A stretch of 64,000 bases of DNA. Source: Chloranthus sessilifolius (lineage: Eukaryota > Streptophyta > Magnoliopsida > Chloranthales > Chloranthaceae). The notes under the pieces were generated by a model, which saw nothing but the letters and a program-made list of their open reading frames with translations, did no database searches and was not told the DNA's origin. Position numbers and translations under genes: made by a program. Shown one piece after another: positions 57,194 through 64,000 of this stretch. How positions within the stretch are numbered: position 1 is the stretch's first letter; each line of letters starts with the position of its first letter. The stretch spans positions 38,995,000 through 39,058,999 of the forward strand of contig CM037588.1 of NCBI GenBank assembly GCA_021018995.1, given 5' to 3'.

Positions 57194-57418
57194 CTATGTA
57201 CATAGAAATTGACCCGATATGTTTTTGGACTTGGATTTCGTACTCGATTCGATGTCTAAGGTCCTGAAACATTGATATCTTTTAGAGCAGTATCAAGTAC
57301 TCTACCCCAGTTTATCACGACCAAAACTATTAACGCATAATAATCACAAATTAGGTTTTCGATCGATAGTCATTATTTATCTAATTTCGAATTACGATAT
57401 CTTCCACTTAATTACTCT

Positions 57419-57423
<5 letters not shown>

Positions 57424-57453
<30 letters not shown>
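57424..57453. repeat. (TA)n in LTR-A
   Basis: About 15 TA units. The matching site in LTR-B (62112-62150) has about 19 units, so length has changed since duplication. Confidence 0.9.
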
Positions 57454-57455
<2 letters not shown>

Positions 57456-58486
57456 ATTTTATCGCTTCAACGCGATCTTCGCGATAACATGGAGACTTAG
57501 AAATTCAATGCCCTCTTGAAATCGAACTCTAACCTCATGTTCTCAATTCACGCACTCGAATAACTATCTTATTCTATAGATATATATGGGTATGCTATAT
57601 AAATATATACATATGAACATAATGTAAATTTGAATTTAAATCTATCCACTTAAAGATAGTTCTATGTTTCCATCTTGGCTATGTGGTACGAGTTATGGAT
57701 AGGCTAGGTCATGTACGCGAATGTATGATATCATGCCTACGCTTGATTGAAACGGGGATCACACCGTATTCGCATACCTCACAACTCATGGTGGTACGGG
57801 ATATCATGACGAGTGGTGGTACGGTGATTCTATCACCCTTGCGCCTTAAATATGATAGATTATGTTTAGGACTTGTTTAAGGTTAAGCTCAGGTTAAGTT
57901 AAGTGTTTAGATATGATTATGATAATAAGATACCGCTGGGTAGGCCAGTATAAGATTAGGAACTTAAGTTTGTACGTGCCGTACCTTACGTAGCCACCGT
58001 AAAGATTCCAACGTCTACAGTCAAGACTAGTCTCTAAGAAGACAATATGAGTATATTATGAAGTATGTGTTCTCGCCTTTAGAGACTGTACGCTTATGGT
58101 CAGTCGCCCCACAAACTGAATGGGGTATATGAGTATAATATGTTATGGATGGAGGTATGTTATAATGGTATGCTACTATGGTGACCACCCTATCATGGTA
58201 GGCTCGAGCAGCGACTCTAGCATAGGTCGTATTAGGATTACGAGTATGTAAGTACACCCATGCAATGTACAGACGCATGTGTCATTGTAATAAGATATGT
58301 TATGTTTATGAGGTATGGTGAGGTATGTTAGGACTAGAGTCTGTATAGCTCATAGTCTTACATTTATGATATGATATGAACTCTACGATGCATAGGAATA
58401 TTATTTCCTTCTTTCAGTTATGTTGCCATACTAGTTTTATCACTCAGGAGATACACCCACAATGCACCTGAGAAGAGTAGGGTAAA

Positions 58487-58711
58487 TTGATTGTGTATCC
58501 ACTGAGTTGTGCGTTGTTTAGCAACTCAGCCCTCGTGGCATTTTTTATTTCCGGTGACTATATCGACAGAGTGGACGCTGACTATTCTGATTCTATTGCT
58601 GCTGACTTCATTGATCCAGTGGACACCGAGTACCAGGAGCCTTGGGAGGGCGACGCTGCACGGCACCTAGAGGACCTTAGTGCCAACTACGATCCTAGTG
58701 TCAATTACTGA
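58487..58711 (+). CDS. Acidic short ORF in LTR-A
   Basis: After a pyrimidine-rich tract (ATTTCCG, where LTR-B has ATTTCAG) the frame gives GDYIDRVDADYSDSIAADF and then DPVDTEYQEPWEGD, ending at 58711. LTR-B (63282-63400) has the same segment but a TAG in place of Arg. A related segment exists at 34632-34760. An upstream ATG at 58487 lies before the putative splice site. Function is unknown. Confidence 0.35.
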   Translation: MIVYPLSCALFSNSALVAFFISGDYIDRVDADYSDSIAADFIDPVDTEYQEPWEGDAARHLEDLSANYDPSVNY

Positions 58712-59049
58712 TAGTGTAGTTTCGGTACTGAGATTAGAATCGTTAGTTTAGGAGATTATTTTATCGTTCCGCACATTTATTGGTTTTCTGCAGCCTCGTA
58801 CACCGGATTTGTTTCTGACTCTTACTTTCTTTGATTAGTAGTTATTTCATGAATTTTATCGCATTTATTATTCATTTATGGCTGCCCCAATGTTTCATTA
58901 TTTTATTGTTAGATTCACGCAACTTGTGAAACCATAAAAGCGCGAGAAATTTGATTATGTATGTTCGCTTAGCATATCTGGGATGCGTGTGGGTCATAAC
59001 TCAGAATTCTAGGGCCTCGGGATGGGGTAGAATTTCAAATCAGGGTAGA

Positions 59050-59064
59050 GCGATATCAGAGCCC
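59050..59064 (+). promoter_or_regulatory. Primer-binding site after LTR-A
   Basis: GCGATATCAGAGCCC, close to the tRNA-Met site TGGTATCAGAGC; LTR-B is followed by TGGTATCAGGGCCC. Confidence 0.65.
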
Positions 59065-60206
59065 AAGCTTTACTTCCTTGAGGACTGGGAGACTAAGAAA
59101 AGTATGATCTTTGAAATTTTAAGTATTACAACAGGGAAAGACTTTCGAATGACTACGGATTTAAGATTTTCAAAAGATGTCTTTGTTGGACTGTGTGACT
59201 CATGTAAATAAACTATATCGTTTGACGTTAGAAGGATTCAGATAGAGCTCAGGCTCTCGAACTTTTGAGAACTTATCAATCGCAAGAAATAATGATCATT
59301 TATGGAATGAGATTCAATCATGCATTTAAAGACTTACGAGGTAGGCGCATGTCGGAAAAATTAGATAGGATTGAGTAACAGTTAGAAGAGACATTTTAAG
59401 ATTTGGAGGCGATTAACTAATCAAATCCTTGATAATTTGACTATTTAAGATTAGAGGTAAATTGAGATGCAGACTATGGGAATAACTTATGGAAAGTAAT
59501 TTCAACTTGTAAAACACTACTGTTTGAGGAATTATAGTTAATTAAGGAGTAATCATTAATGTTAGAAAGTAATGAAAGATTTTGGGATCAACCAGATACC
59601 ACATAGAGAACGCCGCCATGTAAATTTAAGGGTTATCGAATTTGATGGAGATGATAAATCTTGATTAAATTATTAAAAAGATCATGGAAAGTCTTTTTTT
59701 TTTGGTTAAGGATTGTAGCTGGATAAAGGCATTCTTCTAACAAAAAGATTTAGAATTTTCTCTAAGAATGTCTTTTGAGGATTGAGAGGTTGCTAGGAGA
59801 AGTAATCAGTGATGATTGGATGTTAAGAATTTAACTACCCGAATGCTCTTAAAAATGAAGACAATAAAATATATCGGTTGAAAATTGGTAATTGCAGATT
59901 TAAAATCTAGTGCTCAAGGTTATATTAGAAATGATTTCAATAATTGGAAGTGAATATCCGACAAAAGTTCGACATATTACACATTCGGAGAGTCTTGTAA
60001 TGTCAGATCAGATTTGTTATTTTATAAATTGATGAAATAGAGTCGAAATCTATTATAAGGAGGGGCGGATCCTATTCCTATGATATCAAATATTAGGTGT
60101 CATAAATATAAAAGTTATGCAAAGGTTTCGAGATTATCAAAGAAACAATGAGTTTAGTTTTTAATTAATGCCTAATTTTCGAGGACGGAATTTTTATGAG
60201 AGAATG
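59065..60206 (+). mobile_element. Short internal region between LTR-A and LTR-B
   Basis: About 1.1 kb with no reverse transcriptase, integrase or protease motif. It ends AATTTTCGAGGACGGAATTT and a purine-rich stretch before TGTAACGACC of LTR-B, like the 3' end of gypsy internal regions. The element is therefore non-autonomous. The first 220 bp are repeated after LTR-B (63780-64000). Confidence 0.8.
59349..59620 (+). pseudogene. Possible gag-like coiled-coil remnant
   Basis: From ATG at 59349 the frame gives MSEKLDRIE, TAA, QLEETF, TAA, DLEAIN, TAA. All three stops are TAA and fall where CAA (Gln) would fit a coiled-coil pattern. The remainder is unrecognisable. Confidence 0.3.
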
Positions 60207-60995
60207 TAACGACCTTGAATTTTTGGAAGTGTTGAATCGTTGACTTTTGATCATAAGTTGAGATTATGAAGTACCCAGAGCTGATCACCCCAGGTACATA
60301 ATTTTCGAGGACAAAAAATTTATAAGGGGGAGATAATGTAACAACCCGGATTTTCTTAATTTTATTTAATAGTGATAGATGTATTTCCACACTATGCACG
60401 GTGTTAGCGCTCAACAATGTTTTGAAAATCGCCCAGGGCCGCCCGTGATTCTCGCCTTAGGCGCCCGGTTTGGCTAGGCATGGGCAAACCAGATTTGGGC
60501 GCCAGCCACCCAGCCTTGACAACCCAAATTTTATTTTATTTTGTCTCCTTTGTTTTTCTTCTTTTTCCTCAGTTTTTTTCTTCTTCCTCTACTTTTCTTC
60601 TTCTTCCTCAGTTTTTTATGATCTTGCACAACACTTTTTTTCAGTAACTGAGCAGTGAGCACAACTCTTTTTTTGTTCTTTTCTTTTTTTTCTTCCTCCT
60701 ATTCTGGCAAGTGGCACATATATATATATATATATACATGAGACCGCCCGGATCTTGGGGCACATGCCCGAGCGCTGCCCAGCGATTTCCGCCCAAACAT
60801 CCCCCCGACCGTCCGAACCCACCCAGCGATTTTAAGAACACTGGCGCTCAACATCGGAACCAACCTATTTTTAGAAAACCTACCTAATCTATATAACTAT
60901 CTTTTCACTTTTCTTATTTTTAATCTTTTAAGGAAACCTAGCCGTACCCTAATTCTTATTCTTTTCATCATTTAAGAACCCTAGCCCTCACAACC

Positions 60996-61027
<32 letters not shown>

Positions 61028-62105
61028 AACACATCTCTCCTAAAACTCCCTAATCTCTTTCCCTCAAAACTATCTAGACTCTTCCCATTTAACCATTGCG
61101 ACCTCTTTCAAGTGACTAGATCGAAGGAAGAAGAAAGCTTGGACGAACTGACGCTTTGGGGCATCGATCGCTTCAGCTCTAACTGCTGTAAATCTCACGT
61201 TCACGCTTCAACAGGTGGGTACCCATCAATCCTCTCTGTTCTTCTCAGATCCCACCGCGTAGATCGCACATCGACGGGTTTAAAAAGTTATTTAAATTTT
61301 AATGCCTCATAAATTTGTTCGACCTGCATAGTTAATATCCTGTTTTTCTTTTTTAAATATGTATATTTTTAGTTCTGTATATTAAGTTATTTTCTTTTGA
61401 TTTTGTCCGTTGTGTGGCCGCCGCTGGTTCGAACGGACCAGTTCGGATCCGTTCAAGACGGACGTCTGTGGCTTCCGTAAAGCTACAGGACGGAACCCTC
61501 CGTGGGGCGCCAGACGGACCTCTGTGAATTGTATACCCTCTTTTTCTGCGCAGGATAGACGTCCGTGGTTTCATGACGGATGTTTATCATTTTTCTGCAT
61601 GTGACGGACGTCTATCATTTGTCCTCGTATGACGGACCTCTGTGGGCACAGGACGGACCTCTGTGTGCATTCACTAATTAAGGTGGAATATTTGACCGCT
61701 CATACCGAACTCATTTCTTATCGAAACGTGGCATAGAAGTAGTCAAAATTCATTGCCTAGACGTGATCTTCACGATGACATTGATACTTTCGGATTTCGA
61801 TGTCATCTTCAATGTCAAAATATGACTTTTCATGTTTTTCAAGGACATTGGAAATCTTTCTTAAGATAAAACCTTATGTATTTAGAAATCAACGCGCGAT
61901 GTTTTGGACTCGGATTACGTACCCGATTCGATGTCTAGGGTCCAGAAACATCGATATCTTTTGGTAAAGTATCAAGTACTCTACCCCAGTTTATCATGAC
62001 CAAAACTCTTAATGCATATGAATCACAAATTAGGTTTTCGATCGATGGTCATGATTTACCTAATTTCGAATTACGATATCTTCCACTTAATTATTAGATT
62101 ACCCT

Positions 62106-62152
<47 letters not shown>

Positions 62153-63765
62153 ATTTTATCGCTTCAACGCGATCTTCGCGATAGCATAGACTTAGATATT
62201 TGATGCTCTCGTGAAATGGAACTCTAACCTTATGTTCTCGATTCACGCACTCGAGTAACTACCTTATTCTATATATATTGGTATGCTATATAAATGTATA
62301 CGTATGAACATAATGTAAGCATGAATTTAAAACTATCTACTAGTAAGATAGTTCTATGCTTCCATCTTAGTTATGTTGTACGAGTTATGAATAGGCTAGG
62401 TCATGTACGCGAGCGTGTAAGATCATGCCCACGCTTGGTCGTGGTGTTTCGCTGAGATGATATCAAAGTTGAGATCACATCGTATTTGCATGCCTCACAA
62501 CTCATGGTGGTATAAGACATCATGACGAGTGGGGTGAGAGCGGATTCAGTGTAACCTCGTACGCGGTGCCTATACGGTGATCCTATCACCCTGAGCCTTA
62601 AATATGACAGATTAAGTTTAGGACTTGTTTAAGGTTAAGCTCAGGTAAAATTAAGTGTTCAGATATGAGTATGATAATAACATATCATTGTGTAGGCCAA
62701 CATAAAATTAGGAACTTAACTTTGTACGTGTCGTACCTACTTAGCCACTGTAAGGCTTCTAACGTCTACAGTCAAGACGAGTCTCTGAGAAGGCAATATG
62801 ATTATGTTATGTAGTGCATGTTCTCGCCTTTATAGATCGTACGCTTATGACCATTCGCCTCATAGGCTGAATAGGGCGTATGAGTATAATATGTTATGGT
62901 GGTATGCTACTATGGTGACACTCACATGGTAAGCTCAAGTAGCGACTCTCGCATAAGTCGTATTAGGATTACGAGTATGTAAGTACACTTATGCAATGTA
63001 CAAACACATGTGTCATTGTAATAAGATATGTTATGTTTATGAGGTATGGTGAGGTTAGGACTGGAGTGTGCATAGCTTATAGTCTTACATTTATGGTATG
63101 ATATGAACTCTACGATCCATAGGAAAATTATTTCCTTCTTTCAGTTATATCGCTATACTATTTTTATCACTCACGAGATGCACCCACAAAGCACCTGAGA
63201 AGAGTAAGGTGGATTAGTGGTGTATCTACTGAGTTGCGCGTTGTTTAGCAACTCAACCCTCGTGGCATTTTTTATTTCAGGTGACTCTATCGACAGAATG
63301 GACACTGGCTATTCTGATCCTATTGGCGCCGACTTCATTGATCCAGTGGGCGCCGAGTACCAAGAGCCTTGGGAGGGCGACGCTGCAGGACACTAGAGGA
63401 CCTTGGTGCTGACCACGCTCCTAGTGTCGATCACTAATAGTGTAGTTTCGGTACTGAGATTAGGATCGTTAGTTTAGGAGGTTATTTTATCGTTCTGCAC
63501 ATTTATTGTTATCTATAGCCTCGTACACCAGATTTGTTTCCGACTCTTACTTTCTTTGATTAGTAGTTATTTCATAGATTTTATCGCATTTATTAATGAT
63601 TTATGACTGCCCTAATGTATCATTCTTTTATTGTTGAATTCACGTAGCTTGTGAAACCATATAGTGTGAGAACTCTGATTATGTATATGTCTGCTTAGCG
63701 TATCTGGAATGTGTGTCGGAATTCAAGGCCGTCGGGATGGGGTAGAATTTCAAGTCGGGATAGAG
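60207..63765 (+). repeat. LTR-B, interrupted by hAT-C
   Basis: It starts TGTAACGACCTTG and ends before the primer site at 63766. Without hAT-C and one TSD it is about 3.1 kb, the same as LTR-A. It contains the inner TGTAACAACCCGG (60338), CT repeats (61000-61030), the GACGGACCTCTGT words (61450-61670), (TA)n (62112-62150) and the broken acidic ORF (63282-63400). Confidence 0.8.
60415..60843. mobile_element. hAT-C, 429-bp non-autonomous hAT element
   Basis: The ends CAATGTTTTGAAAATCGC and GCGATTTTAAGAACACTG form a TIR of hAT type. The 8-bp TSD GCGCTCAA lies at 60407-60414 and 60844-60851. LTR-A has the unfilled site GTGCCCAACACTGGAACC (about 49162), which confirms insertion into LTR-B only. 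The element is GC-rich near both ends (GCCCAGGGCCGCCCG; CCCGACCGTCCG), with a T-rich middle and a TA repeat (60717-60736). No coding. Confidence 0.93.
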
Positions 63766-64000
63766 TGGTATCAGGGCCCGGGCTTTACTTCCTTGAGGGA
63801 GTAGGGGACTAAGAAAAGTAAGATCTTTGAAAATTTAAGGATTACAACTGGGAAAAACTTTTAAATGACTAAGGATTGAAGATTTTCTAAGGATGTCTTT
63901 GTTGGACCGTGTGACTCATGTAAGTAAACTATATCGTTTGAGGTTAGAAGGATTTAGATAGAGCTCAGGCTCTTGATCTTTTGAGAACTTATCGATCGCA
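63766..64000 (+). mobile_element. Second copy of the internal region, cut by the window end
   Basis: It begins with the primer site TGGTATCAGGGCCC and then matches 59065-59285 closely (CTTTACTTCCTTGAGG, GATGTCTTTGTTGGAC, GAGAACTTATC). A complete single element would not have primer site and internal DNA after its 3' LTR. Confidence 0.85.

Larger units (their letters stand above)
48951..59049 (+). repeat. LTR-A of a non-autonomous gypsy-type element, interrupted by G3
   Basis: It starts TGTAACTGCAACGACCC and runs to the primer site at 59050. Without G3 and one TSD it is about 3.1 kb. It is collinear throughout with LTR-B (60207-63765), including the (CT)n tract near 49310-49370, GGACGGACCTCCGT-type words, the (TA)n at 57424-57453 and the acidic ORF at 58542. 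Inside it, at 49040-49092, a second phrase AATTTTCAAGGATG...AAGGGGGAAAGAATGTAACAACCCGG resembles a polypurine tract and LTR start, so the LTR may be composite. Confidence 0.8.

Overview
This is a stretch of a flowering-plant nuclear genome. It is AT-rich, has spliced exons with GT/AG borders, and is mostly transposable elements (TEs). I count at least four groups of LTR retrotransposons (Ty1/copia and Ty3/gypsy), one L1-type LINE, three hAT elements with clean 8-bp target-site duplications (TSDs), several small terminal-inverted-repeat (TIR) or fold-back elements, and many microsatellites. There is no bacterial, organellar or CRISPR signature. I cannot name the species.

Host genes are few. 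The surest is the 3' end of a HECT E3 ubiquitin ligase of the UPL6 type (+ strand, exons 11723-11839, 30720-30809, 30935-31018). Its second-last intron in view is 18,880 bp and holds a three-level nest of TEs. A small secreted proline-rich peptide gene (33567-33869, -) and two isolated candidate exons (8492-8568, -; 48757-48825, -) are weaker.

Layout. 1-7609: a decayed copia element on the minus strand (C1), with a 975-bp solo LTR of another family inside its reverse transcriptase. 7610-8096: part of a gypsy-like LTR. 8097-11722: mostly unassigned. 11723-31018: the UPL6 gene end. Its long intron holds gypsy-related element G2 (about 13030-29108, -). G2 carries hAT-A (13108-18141) in its left LTR and hAT-B (19542-27789) in its short internal ORF. 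hAT-A in turn carries gypsy G1 (14034-18066, +), and hAT-B carries a possible 3-kb LTR. 31019-34270: sparse sequence with the peptide gene. 34275-38765: a probable solo LTR (-). 38999-39603: a MITE. 39866-45757: a broken LINE with a gypsy-type LTR inside. 45758-48950: mostly unassigned, with a fold-back element and one candidate exon. 48951-64000: a tandem LTR-internal-LTR-internal array of a non-autonomous retroelement (+). Its first LTR holds a complete but decayed gypsy element, G3 (50216-57193, -), and its second LTR holds hAT-C (60415-60843).

Most elements are inactivated by stops, frameshifts or deletions. The most unusual object is G2. Once hAT-B is set aside, G2 has a single open frame of about 256 codons carrying three 81-bp tandem repeats, each with a chromodomain-like motif, and its LTR/primer-site junction forms a long hairpin. 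A perfect 41-bp-arm hairpin (30035-30146) in the same host intron and a short acidic ORF shared by gypsy LTRs are the other leads.
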